Origin: Microthrixaceae bacterium
Lineage (GTDB): Bacteria > Actinomycetota > Acidimicrobiia > Acidimicrobiales > Poriferisodalaceae
NCBI GenBank assembly: GCA_011523825.1
Contig: WTFX01000027.1
Span: 124,001-188,000, forward strand
DNA: 64,000 nucleotides
Reading direction: 5' to 3'
The notes beneath the pieces are model-generated. The model had not been told where the DNA came from, did no database searches, and worked only from the letters and a program-made list of their open reading frames with translations. This document shows positions 15,964-23,914 of this stretch, one piece after another (positions within the stretch are counted from its first letter, which is position 1; each line of letters begins with the position of its first letter). Position numbers and translations under genes: made by a program.

Positions 15964-17598
15964 TCAGTCGGGCTGCGGCTTGATCTCGTCCATCAGCAGC
16001 AGCAGGTCGATGACGTCGTGGGTTGCGACGGTGCCGCAGAAGTCTCCGTCGGGTCCGTCCACTACTGGCGTCACACTGATGGCGTACTTGGCCATGCGTT
16101 CAAGCACGTCGCTGATCGGCTCATCGGGGCGGGCTGCCATCGGGCACGGACGCATCACCGCACGCAGCGGCGTCGTGGGCCGGCTGCCGCGCCGAACCCT
16201 TCGGAGTCGAGAGAGCGAGACGACGCCCACTGCCTCGCCGTCGGACGCCACGACATAGTCGGTGTGCCCGGGGAACGTCCATTCCGCGAGGAGCTCTTCG
16301 ACCGTCACGTTCGGGCCTGGCAGTTCGCGCGTTGCGTCCAGCAAGCTGCCCACCCGGACGTCAGCGAGCGCGTAGCGAGCGAACGACGGCGGCATGGAGT
16401 GCGACGCCACCCGCACCGTGCTGGTCCGGGCGCGCTCGACCGCGGCGGTGATGAGCGGCGGCATCACCAGCATGTACCCGAGCATGACGAGCACGAGCAG
16501 CGAGAAGACATCCGCACCGATGACACCCTGTTCCAGCATCACCAGCAGGAAGGCAACCTCGGCAACGCCCTTGGCCATCAGACCCGTGGCCATCGTCAAC
16601 GGCACGTCGATGCGTACCAGGAACGTGCCGATGAAGGCCCCGGCGAACTTGCCCGCCAGCGGGATGACGACCAGAGCGACGATGGTGGTCAGCGGCTGAT
16701 CCAGGAACGACAAGTCGAAGTACAGCCCGGCTGACGCGAAGAATAGCGGCACGAACAAGCCCTCAGACGCGCTGCGGAACCCGGGCATGATGTCGTTGCG
16801 CACTTGCTCGGGTAGGCCGGACAGCGCCGCTCCGAAGAGCAGCGCTCCGATGCTGCCGTGCAGGCCCATGCGCTCTGCACCGACCACCACCAGGAACAGA
16901 CCGCCCAGCAGTAGGCCGAACGACAGCTGCGGCACGTCGAATATGCGTTGCAGGAGCGAGATGGCTGCCGGCAGCACGCGGGCCGACAGCAGCCAGGCAA
17001 TCAGGACGAAACCGATGATCTGGGCGATGAGCCGAACGATCGCTGCGGCATCGGAAGCTTCGGCATGTTCGCCGATCGTGAAACCGACCACCAGCAGCGC
17101 CATGATCTCGGCGATGAGCACGACGGCAAAGATCTTGAGGCCGATGCGCTCGCGCAGCTGACCGCTGTCGGACAGCACTTTGGCCACCAGGCCCAAGCTG
17201 GAGAGCGACAGCACGCCCGCCAGGGCGAGCGCGTCGGTAATCGGAAGGCCGAGCGAGAAGCTCATGCCGAAGATGTCCGACGTGACCGACAGGGAGACCG
17301 CCGTGGAGATGGCAACCGAGATGAGCGCGGCGGCGAAGTAGCGGCCGCGGATGATCGACACGAAGCCGCGCACATCGATCTCGTCGAAGCCGATGACGAA
17401 GAACAGCACGAAGATTCCCAGGCCCAGAAAAATCTGCAGTTCGCTGGTGGGCTCGACCGCGCCCAAAACTGGGCCGAGCAGGATGCCGGTCAGCGCGTAC
17501 GCCACGATGGAGCTCAGGCCGAGTCGTCCCAGCAATCCCTCGAGCAGCTTGGCCACCACAATGAGGAGCCCCAGCGGGACCAGCAGATCAACCAGCAT
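15964..17598 (-). CDS. CPA2-type cation:proton antiporter with C-terminal CBS pair
   Basis: This is a 544-residue integral membrane protein with about 12 hydrophobic segments across residues 1-385, typical of the KefB/CPA2 family. Hallmarks include LTGILLGPVLGAV, FFVIGFDEID and the TDALALAGVLSLSSLGLVAKVL region with its essential acidic residue. The cytoplasmic tail (about residues 415-544) has two CBS-like modules (VEELLAEWTF through VVSLSRLRRV, and LRAVMRPCPMAARPDEPISDVLERM), which in other transporters bind adenine nucleotides and gate activity. It should exchange Na+ or K+ for H+ at the cytoplasmic membrane. The ion is not determinable. Confidence 0.88.
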   Translation of the reverse strand: MLVDLLVPLGLLIVVAKLLEGLLGRLGLSSIVAYALTGILLGPVLGAVEPTSELQIFLGLGIFVLFFVIGFDEIDVRGFVSIIRGRYFAAALISVAISTAVSLSVTSDIFGMSFSLGLPITDALALAGVLSLSSLGLVAKVLSDSGQLRERIGLKIFAVVLIAEIMALLVVGFTIGEHAEASDAAAIVRLIAQIIGFVLIAWLLSARVLPAAISLLQRIFDVPQLSFGLLLGGLFLVVVGAERMGLHGSIGALLFGAALSGLPEQVRNDIMPGFRSASEGLFVPLFFASAGLYFDLSFLDQPLTTIVALVVIPLAGKFAGAFIGTFLVRIDVPLTMATGLMAKGVAEVAFLLVMLEQGVIGADVFSLLVLVMLGYMLVMPPLITAAVERARTSTVRVASHSMPPSFARYALADVRVGSLLDATRELPGPNVTVEELLAEWTFPGHTDYVVASDGEAVGVVSLSRLRRVRRGSRPTTPLRAVMRPCPMAARPDEPISDVLERMAKYAISVTPVVDGPDGDFCGTVATHDVIDLLLLMDEIKPQPD

Positions 17599-17717
17599 GT
17601 CGAGTCACACCTGGGTCAGAAGGAACTCTGGAGGCTCCAGAGTCTCGCGCAGCCAGAGCATCACAAAAATAGTGGCGGTTATCTGCTGTCGTCAGATCGT
17701 GCACTTAGGGTGAGGCG

Positions 17718-19016
17718 ATGACTGCGGAGCTGGTGATCTCCGGGGGTCGCTTGGTGGCTCCGACCGACGCTGTCGAACCGGTCGATCTGGTCGTCGAGGA
17801 CGGACGCATCGCGGGAATCCTGCCGGCGGGGGAGGGCCCGGCTGCGCGGCGGCGCTTGGACGCGTCGGATGCCTGGGTGATGCCTGGTTTCGTCGACATC
17901 CAGGTGCACTTCCGGACCCCGGGGGGCACCGAGAGCGAAGACATCGCCTCGGGCGCTGCAGGAGCGGCCATGGGCGGCGTGACCGCATGCGTGATGATGC
18001 CCAACACGATCCCGCCGATCGATTCACCCGACATGGTGCACGACGTCCTCGCCATGGCCGCTGGCGCTCCGTGCGATGTCCGTACGTCCGCTTGCGTCAC
18101 CGCGGGTCGGGCAGGGGAGCGGCTCGCTGACATCGGGGCGATGTATGCGGCAGGCGTGCGGGTCTTCACTGACGATGGCGACTGCGTAGCCGATGATGCG
18201 CTCATGGAAGCTGCGCTGGCGGCGACCGTCGAACTGCGGGGTGGAGTCATCAGCCAACATGCCGAGGACCCCGCCATGGTCTCGGGGGGAGTGATCAACG
18301 AGGGGCCCGTGGCGGAGCGGCTTGGTGTGCGCGGCAGGCCCGCCGAAGCCGAGATCTCAGTGGTGCATCGGGACATCGAACTCGCACGGCGCACCGGCGG
18401 TCGCTACCACGTACTGCATCTGTCCACTGCAGCCGCGATGGAGCTGGTGGCCCAGGCCAAACGCGACGGCGTCCAGGTCACGGCTGAAGTCACCCCCCAG
18501 CACCTGGTGCTCACCGAGGACGACGTCGAGCGCCTCGGCACGACCGGCAAGATGAACCCCCCGCTGCGCTTGGCCGACGACGTGGGGGCACTGCGGAGGG
18601 GGATCATCGATGGTGCGCTCGATGCCGTGGCGACCGATCACGCTCCGCACCATCCCTCTCTCAAGGACTGCTCGCTCGTAGATGCGGCGCCGGGCATGAT
18701 CGGCGTCGAGACCATGGCCGCGGTCGTGTGGAGTGAGCTCGTGGCAACCGGCCAGATGACTCCACAGCGCTTTGTGGAGGTGGTCTCGGCAGCGCCGGCG
18801 CGCATCGCCGGCATCGACGGCCACGGGCGACCCGTCGCTGCGGGCTCGCCGGCCAATATCGCCGTGTTCGATCCGGCTGAGGCATGGACGGTGCGTGTCG
18901 ACGCCCTGCAGTCCCGCAGCCTCAACTCGCCGTGGGCCGGCCAGGCACTCACGGGCCGGGTGCGTCACACAGTGCTGTCAGGAAGCCCGGTTGTGGTCGA
19001 CTCCCAGTTGGCCTGA
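17718..19016 (+). CDS. Dihydroorotase-like cyclic amidohydrolase with His-to-Gln metal ligand
   Basis: This is a 432-residue amidohydrolase most like class I dihydroorotase, the third enzyme of pyrimidine synthesis. It keeps MPNT, FTDDG (bridging Asp), QHAED, HLST and ATDHAPHH. The N-terminal HxH metal motif is changed: residues 60-67 read DIQVHFRT, so Gln62 replaces the first His. This could reduce binding of one metal or mark a non-catalytic or altered-specificity member such as a hydantoinase-like enzyme. No pyrB or other pyr gene is adjacent. The ATG lies 6 nt after TAGGGT (17706-17711), again a leaderless pattern. Confidence 0.8.
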   Translation: MTAELVISGGRLVAPTDAVEPVDLVVEDGRIAGILPAGEGPAARRRLDASDAWVMPGFVDIQVHFRTPGGTESEDIASGAAGAAMGGVTACVMMPNTIPPIDSPDMVHDVLAMAAGAPCDVRTSACVTAGRAGERLADIGAMYAAGVRVFTDDGDCVADDALMEAALAATVELRGGVISQHAEDPAMVSGGVINEGPVAERLGVRGRPAEAEISVVHRDIELARRTGGRYHVLHLSTAAAMELVAQAKRDGVQVTAEVTPQHLVLTEDDVERLGTTGKMNPPLRLADDVGALRRGIIDGALDAVATDHAPHHPSLKDCSLVDAAPGMIGVETMAAVVWSELVATGQMTPQRFVEVVSAAPARIAGIDGHGRPVAAGSPANIAVFDPAEAWTVRVDALQSRSLNSPWAGQALTGRVRHTVLSGSPVVVDSQLA

Positions 19017-19033
19017 GACGCAGCCTCGCCGAG

Positions 19034-20224
19034 CTACCAGGCGCCGGCCTCACGCCAGGCTTCGAGCTCTTCCCATTCAGCACCGGCTTCGAGCAGCACC
19101 TCTTCGGTGTGCTGACCCAGCTCGGCCACCCACGTGCCGGTCCGAGTCGGCGTGTCCGACATCGTGATCGGGCAGCCCACCCATGTCTGCTCGCCCCATT
19201 CGTCGTGATCAGCCCTGACGAGGTAGTTGTTGGCATAGGGCTGATCGCTGGCGACAACCTCCGAATGCGACCGAACGGGGCAGAAACGCTGCTCGGCAGC
19301 TTCGAGTCGCTTGGACCACTCCTCGGTGCTGCGGGTCTGGAATACCTCGGTGAAGAAGGCCCGCATCTCCAGTGCTACTTCCTTGGGCACGAAGTAGGCG
19401 TTCCAGGTGGGATGGTCGGCGAGATCGGGGCGTTCGATTGCCTCGCACATGCCGGGCCACAGGTGTTCTGGGCAGCCGGCCATGGCAAGGGCACCGTCCG
19501 AGGTCGGGAACACGCCGTACAGGGCATGCACCAGCGGATGCCCGCCGTTCGAGCGGCCGGCCTCCTCCCCGGTGAGCAGCAGATGGGTGTACTCGGTCGC
19601 CTGCAGCCAGATCTGCCCGCCGAGCAGGCTCACGTCGACGCGCTGGCCCCTGCCGGTGCGTTCACGAGCGAACAGCGCCGCCAAGATCCCGGTCTGGAGA
19701 TTCTGCGCCCCGCAATGGTCGGCGACCAGCGCGCCGTATGTCGACAGCGGGCCGCCGTCGAAGCCGCTCGAGGCGACCACGCCACCGGCCGCCTGCCCGG
19801 CGATGTCGGCGCCTTCCCGGTCAGCGTCGGGTCCGTACGGCCCGAGGAAACTGCCGGCGGCCCAGATGATGCGGGGATTCACCTCTGCCAAGTCGTCATA
19901 GCCGAGGCCCCACTCGTCCAGGGTCCCCGGCTTGAAGTTCGACAGAACGACATCGGAAGTCTCCACCAGCTTCAGGAACGCTTCACGTCCCGCATCGGTA
20001 CGCAGGTCGAGTGTCACCGAGCGCTTGCCCCGGTTGCAGGCGATGAACACCGAGGTATGCCCGAAGTCTTCGAGCATGTCGACATGACGGCCGACATCGC
20101 CGATCTGCGGCAGCTCAATCTTGATGACCTCGGCGCCGAGGCCGTGCAGCATGGCACCGGCCTGCGGGCCTTGCACGAGGGTCGACAGGTCGAGGATGCG
20201 AACTCCGTCCAGTGCACCGGGCAT
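19034..20224 (-). CDS. CaiB/BaiF-family CoA-transferase
   Basis: This 396-residue protein opens with ALDGVRILDLSTLVQGPQAG, continues through GAEVIKIELP and NRGKRSVTLDL, and contains the catalytic-Asp region REGADIAGQAAGGV. These are all signatures of class III (formyl-CoA/carnitine-type) CoA-transferases, which move CoA between carboxylic acids through an Asp-anhydride intermediate. The start ATG 20224 has an AAAGGA site; the frame extends upstream to 20398 without conserved sequence. The acid substrate is unknown. It is convergent with the dihydroorotase-like gene at a 17-bp gap. Confidence 0.9.
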   Translation of the reverse strand: MPGALDGVRILDLSTLVQGPQAGAMLHGLGAEVIKIELPQIGDVGRHVDMLEDFGHTSVFIACNRGKRSVTLDLRTDAGREAFLKLVETSDVVLSNFKPGTLDEWGLGYDDLAEVNPRIIWAAGSFLGPYGPDADREGADIAGQAAGGVVASSGFDGGPLSTYGALVADHCGAQNLQTGILAALFARERTGRGQRVDVSLLGGQIWLQATEYTHLLLTGEEAGRSNGGHPLVHALYGVFPTSDGALAMAGCPEHLWPGMCEAIERPDLADHPTWNAYFVPKEVALEMRAFFTEVFQTRSTEEWSKRLEAAEQRFCPVRSHSEVVASDQPYANNYLVRADHDEWGEQTWVGCPITMSDTPTRTGTWVAELGQHTEEVLLEAGAEWEELEAWREAGAW

Positions 20225-20303
20225 GGCTGTTCCTTTGTCGGGGGTGTCGGCAGCGGTTCGGAAGGATCGTAATTGGCAAAAGCGGCTGCGAGAATGGGCG
20301 GCC

Positions 20304-20630
20304 GTGAGCGGGACCGCTGCCACCACAGCCGCCGAACTCGAAGAGGCATCGGCCCGGACCCTCCGGTTCTCGATCCTGATCTCGGCAGTGCGCTGCACGC
20401 TGGCTTATGTGATCCTGCCTTTTGTAGCGCCGGCCATCGGATTGGCAGCAGGGGTCGGACCTGCAGTGGGGATCCCCATTGCCGTGGTAGCGCTCTGGGC
20501 GAACGTGGCCAGCATCAGACGGCACTGGCACACCGGCCATCGGTGGAAGTGGCCGATCAGCCTGCTCAATGCTGGGATCGTCGTTCTGCTGGTAATCCTG
20601 CTCGTTCTCGATGTGGGACAGCTGCTGTAG
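20304..20630 (+). CDS. Small membrane protein, function unknown
   Basis: This is a 108-residue product from GTG 20304, chosen because the hydrophobic protein proper begins just after it; the longer frame overlaps the CaiB promoter and coding region. Three hydrophobic segments are visible: about residues 20-42 (ISAVRCTLAYVILPFVAP), 43-65 (a Gly/Ala-rich stretch ending VALWANVASI) and 86-105 (the NAGIVVLLVILLVLDVG tail). Basic residues RRHWHTGHRWKW separate the last two. No family is recognised. It is transcribed divergently from the CaiB gene. Confidence 0.6.
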   Translation: MSGTAATTAAELEEASARTLRFSILISAVRCTLAYVILPFVAPAIGLAAGVGPAVGIPIAVVALWANVASIRRHWHTGHRWKWPISLLNAGIVVLLVILLVLDVGQLL

Positions 20631-20691
20631 GACTGCGCAACTGGCGTTGTCCGCAGCGTCCGAGGGGGCGGTCTCCAGTTAGGTTCGCCGG

Positions 20692-21651
20692 ATGCACGTG
20701 CTGATCACGGGGGCCGCCGGGATGCTCGGCCGGAAACTGGCCAAGCGCTTGGCGGACGTCGGCGCATTGCGTGCGAAACCCATCGAGCGGATCGATCTCA
20801 TCGACATCATGGAAGGGCCGGCCGCCCCGGCCATCTGTGCCTCATCTGTCGCCGATATCTGCGAACCCGGGGTCGCCGCCGGATTGCTGAGGCCGATGCC
20901 CGATGTGATCTTCCACCTTGCCGGCGTCGTGTCCGGTGAAGCGGAGGCCGATTTCGACAAGGGCATGGCCGTCAACATCGACGGCACGCGGGCGCTCTTC
21001 GATGCAATCCGCTGGGCCGACGGCACCCCACGCGTCGTGTTCACTTCGTCGATAGCGGTGTTCGGCGTGCCGTTCCCCGATCCGATCCCCGACGACTTCC
21101 ACCTCACACCGCTCACCTCCTATGGCACACAGAAGATGGTCGCCGAGGCACTGCTCGCTGACTACAGCCGCCGCGGATTCTTCGATGGCATCGGCGTTCG
21201 CCTGCCCACCATCAGCGTGCGCCCAGGTTCCCCGAACGCCGCCGCCTCTGGCTTCTTCAGCGGCATCATCCGTGAACCGCTGGCCGGCGTCCAAGCCGTG
21301 CTGCCGGTGTCCAGGCAGGTACGCCACAGCCATGCCAGCCCGCGTACAGCGATCAGGTACCTGCTCCATGCTGCGGAGCTGGACAGCGCAGCTCTGGGAG
21401 CACGCCGGAATCTCACCATGCCTGGGGTCTCGGTCACCGTCGGTGAGCAGATCGAAGCTCTCGCTCGTGTGGCTGGACCTGATGCAGCGGAATTGATCGT
21501 CGAATCACCCGAGCCGGCCATCGCTGAGATCGTTGCCGGATGGCCTGAGCGATTCGATGCGCGGCGAGCCCTGAGCCTGGGTTTCGTTCCGGACCAGAGC
21601 TACGACGACATCATCCGGGCCTACCTCGAAGACGACGTTGTGAGCGATTGA
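20692..21651 (+). CDS. denD: NAD-dependent epimerase/dehydratase family, D-erythronate dehydrogenase-like
   Basis: This is a 319-residue extended SDR. The Rossmann motif ITGAAGMLG is at the start, the catalytic Ser lies in VVFTSSIAVFG, and the Tyr-Lys pair in SYGTQKMVAE. The overall pattern, including GVRLPTISVRPGSPNAAASGF with the substrate-loop SRQVRHSHASPRTA, matches D-erythronate dehydrogenases (DenD), which oxidise D-erythronate to 2-oxo-tetronate. The other genes of that pathway (kinase, isomerase, aldolase) are not present, so the substrate is inferred from similarity only. TAGGTT (20680-20685) sits 6 nt before the ATG, a leaderless promoter candidate. Confidence 0.78.
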   Translation: MHVLITGAAGMLGRKLAKRLADVGALRAKPIERIDLIDIMEGPAAPAICASSVADICEPGVAAGLLRPMPDVIFHLAGVVSGEAEADFDKGMAVNIDGTRALFDAIRWADGTPRVVFTSSIAVFGVPFPDPIPDDFHLTPLTSYGTQKMVAEALLADYSRRGFFDGIGVRLPTISVRPGSPNAAASGFFSGIIREPLAGVQAVLPVSRQVRHSHASPRTAIRYLLHAAELDSAALGARRNLTMPGVSVTVGEQIEALARVAGPDAAELIVESPEPAIAEIVAGWPERFDARRALSLGFVPDQSYDDIIRAYLEDDVVSD

Positions 21652-21697
21652 TGCAGGTGCACCGCGCGGGGTCGCGCGTTTGGCACACTGGCTGGAC

Positions 21698-21739
21698 ATG
21701 CGGGTATATGTCCCGGCGGCTGCTGCGGCGGCGCTGTGA
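21698..21739 (+). CDS. Possible 13-residue alanine-rich leader peptide
   Basis: An ATG at 21698 opens a 13-codon frame encoding MRVYVPAAAAAAL. Its TGA (21737-21739) overlaps the GTG start of the downstream dehydrogenase as GTGA. The first six residues resemble the start of actinobacterial DUF6912 proteins, so it may be a decayed remnant of such a gene. Alternatively it is a coupling leader. No clear ribosome-binding site precedes it, so translation is uncertain. Confidence 0.3.
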   Translation: MRVYVPAAAAAAL

Positions 21740-22983
21740 CCGCAAACCCTGTCCTAGCGGTGACGCCGATGCGCATTCTGTTTGCCGACAAGATCGATAC
21801 TGGACGCTTGGGTCGACTCGAAGCCGCGGGACACGAGTGCATTGTCAAGCCCGAACTGACAGCGGACGACCTTCCGGAGCACATCGAGGGCATCGAAGTC
21901 CTGGTGGTACGCAGCACTGACGTCAATCGCAAGGTATTCAAGTCGGCCGATCGGCTCAGCATGGTGCTGCGCGCGGGTGCGGGGACCGACACCATCGACT
22001 GCGACGGAGCCGCCAAGTTCGGCGTGTACGTCTGCAACGTGCCTGGGCGCAACGCGGTGGCCGTGGCCGAGCTCACCATGGGCTTGCTGTTGGCGGTCGA
22101 CCGCCAGATCCCCGACGCCACCTCGGACCTGCATGAGGGTCGTTGGAACAAGGCCTCCTACATGGGCGCCACGGGCCTGAAAGGGCGTCGCATGGCGATC
22201 GTGGGCATGGGCGCGATCGGCATCGAGGTCGCTCGCCGGGCGGCGGCATTCGGCATCGAGCTCTCCGCGCTGTACCGCTCTGATCGCTCCCGCGCTCTGC
22301 TCGCTGAGATGAAGCAGCACGAGATTCAGATCCATCCGGATTGGGACAGCTTGCTCGCAGGCGCCGACATCGTGTCGGTGCACCTGCCCGCCACACCTGA
22401 GACGTGCGGCCTCGTGGATGCCGATTTTCTGGCAAAGATGCCCGACGGGGCGATCCTGCTCAACACTTCGCGCGGCGAGATAGTGGACGAGGAGGCGCTG
22501 CTGCGTGTTCTCGACGAGCGCGGCATGCGGGCTGGACTGGATGTTTTCTGCGGGGAGCCTCCTGGTACAGCCTCGGATTGGCATTCGCCGCTGGCATCCC
22601 ACCCGCGTGTGACCGGCACCCATCACATCGGCGCATCCACGGTGCAGGCCTCCGAAGACATCGCCGACGGCGTCGTCGAAGTGCTCGAGGCCTTCACTGC
22701 GGGTGACGTGCTGAATTGTGTCAACCGTGCGGAGCGACCCTTGGGTCGCAGCACCATCGTGGTCCGCCATCGCGATCAGGTGGGTGTGCTGGCGGGGATC
22801 CTCATGGCCTTGCGTGCCAGCGGCATCAACGTTCAGCAGATGCAGAACGAGATCCTGGCGGGGCCGAAACACCATGCTGCAGTGGCGACGATCCGAGTGT
22901 CGCGGCGTCCTTCGCAGAAGGTGCTCGCAGAGATCGCCGAGATGGAGGCCATCTACGGCATCCGGCTGATCAACAGCGGCTGA
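21736..22983 (+). CDS. D-3-phosphoglycerate dehydrogenase-like 2-hydroxyacid dehydrogenase with ACT-like domain
   Basis: This is a 415-residue protein. The NAD-binding domain has IVGMGAIGIEVARRAAAFG. Catalytic residues are Arg in LLNTSRGEIVDEEAL, Glu in VFCGEPP and His in GTHHIGAST. A C-terminal ACT-like regulatory domain begins near residue 335 (VVRHRDQVGVLAGILMAL, then GINVQQMQNE). This architecture matches SerA-type enzymes of serine synthesis, but other 2-hydroxyacids are possible. The start is GTG 21736, overlapping a short upstream frame; ATG 21769 is an alternative start that begins exactly at the conserved MRILFAD strand. Confidence 0.82.
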   Translation: MTANPVLAVTPMRILFADKIDTGRLGRLEAAGHECIVKPELTADDLPEHIEGIEVLVVRSTDVNRKVFKSADRLSMVLRAGAGTDTIDCDGAAKFGVYVCNVPGRNAVAVAELTMGLLLAVDRQIPDATSDLHEGRWNKASYMGATGLKGRRMAIVGMGAIGIEVARRAAAFGIELSALYRSDRSRALLAEMKQHEIQIHPDWDSLLAGADIVSVHLPATPETCGLVDADFLAKMPDGAILLNTSRGEIVDEEALLRVLDERGMRAGLDVFCGEPPGTASDWHSPLASHPRVTGTHHIGASTVQASEDIADGVVEVLEAFTAGDVLNCVNRAERPLGRSTIVVRHRDQVGVLAGILMALRASGINVQQMQNEILAGPKHHAAVATIRVSRRPSQKVLAEIAEMEAIYGIRLINSG

Positions 22984-23002
22984 GCTCGCTTGGGATGCAT
23001 TT

Positions 23003-23020
23003 GGTATCTGATCAGATACC
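23003..23020. promoter_or_regulatory. Perfect 18-bp palindromic operator
   Basis: GGTATCTGATCAGATACC is identical to its reverse complement. It ends 9 bp before the ATG of the XRE regulator. A TACCAT box (23017-23022), which overlaps its right end, lies 7 nt before that ATG and fits a leaderless -10 element. A dimeric XRE protein bound here would block the promoter, so this is probably the autoregulatory operator of the pair. The link to the regulator is inference from position. Confidence 0.7.
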
Positions 23021-23029
23021 ATTGTGGCG

Positions 23030-23341
23030 ATGAACGCAGCCCAGGCGATCCGTTCCGCCCGATCGCGAGCCGGCCTCACGCTGCGGGAACTCGCAGTGAA
23101 GGCCAGTACGTCCCATTCTGCGATTGCCGCATACGAATCGGGCGCCAAGTCGCCGTCAGCTTCCACCGTCGATCGCATCATCGAGGCAGCCGGCTTTGCG
23201 CTCGACCGGCAGCTCAGCCTCCGAGTGCGGGGAGACGGTCGGCAGGACAGAGGCGCCGAGCTGGCCGCCGTATTGGAATTGGCCGCTGAGTTCCCCGCGC
23301 GCCATTCCGTCAAGCTCGAATTCCCCGTCTTCGGACGATGA
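23030..23341 (+). CDS. XRE-family helix-turn-helix regulator (antitoxin-like)
   Basis: This is a 103-residue protein. The helix-turn-helix spans about residues 15-58, with LTLRELAVKASTSHSAIAAYESG and SPSASTVDRIIEAAG, a standard Cro/CI pattern. The C-terminal third is acidic and non-conserved, as in antitoxins whose tail contacts a toxin. ATG 23030 is preferred over GTG 23024 because TACCAT lies 7 nt upstream. The stop overlaps the start of the nucleotidyltransferase gene (ATGA, 23338-23341). An operator palindrome immediately upstream supports autoregulation. Confidence 0.88.
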   Translation: MNAAQAIRSARSRAGLTLRELAVKASTSHSAIAAYESGAKSPSASTVDRIIEAAGFALDRQLSLRVRGDGRQDRGAELAAVLELAAEFPARHSVKLEFPVFGR

Positions 23342-23871
23342 ATCTGGTCGAGCGCGTCGTCGCCCTGCATCGTGCCTTGGAGGAGGCCGGCATTCCCCAC
23401 GCGTTCGGCGGCGCACTGGCCCTTGCCTGGTGCACCCGGCAGGCTCGGGGAACCATCGACATCGACGTGAATCTCTTCGTCGGCATCGAGCAGGCTGACG
23501 CGGCGCTGTCTGCGCTTCCCGCTGGCGTCGCGGTGACTGCCGGCAACCGGCGCGAGCTGAGCGCCGACGGCCAGACCCGATTGTGGTGGGACACGACGCC
23601 GCTGGATGTCTTCCTCAACACCACACCGTTCCACGAAGCGGCCGCAGGGCGAGCGCGCATCGAGCGCTTCGGCGGGGCAGACGTTCCCTTCCTCGCTTGC
23701 CGAGATCTGGCCGTGTTCAAGGCGTTTTTCGACCGGACTCGGGACTGGGCCGATCTCGAAGACATGAACTCGGCAGGCACGCTCGACCACGAGGCCGTGC
23801 TCGGCGTTCTCGCCCGTTACCTCGGCGGCGACGACCATCGAGTGGCCCGCCTGCGTTCCCTCGCGGCCTGA
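23338..23871 (+). CDS. Nucleotidyltransferase-fold protein (toxin-like)
   Basis: This is a 177-residue protein of the DNA polymerase beta-like superfamily. The active-site pattern is GGALALAW, then TIDIDVNLF supplying the Asp-x-Asp pair, with a third acidic residue in TPLDVFLN. A C-terminal FKAFFDRTRDWADLEDM block is typical of stand-alone nucleotidyltransferases of AbiEii/MenT-like type. Such proteins can transfer nucleotides to tRNA or protein and act as toxins or abortive-infection effectors. Translational overlap with an XRE regulator supports a toxin-antitoxin or defence pair. Toxicity is not demonstrated by the sequence. Confidence 0.8.
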   Translation: MNLVERVVALHRALEEAGIPHAFGGALALAWCTRQARGTIDIDVNLFVGIEQADAALSALPAGVAVTAGNRRELSADGQTRLWWDTTPLDVFLNTTPFHEAAAGRARIERFGGADVPFLACRDLAVFKAFFDRTRDWADLEDMNSAGTLDHEAVLGVLARYLGGDDHRVARLRSLAA

Positions 23872-23914
23872 CCCCAATCGGCGACGAGCTGCAGGGGCGG
23901 CGTACGCTGACCCG

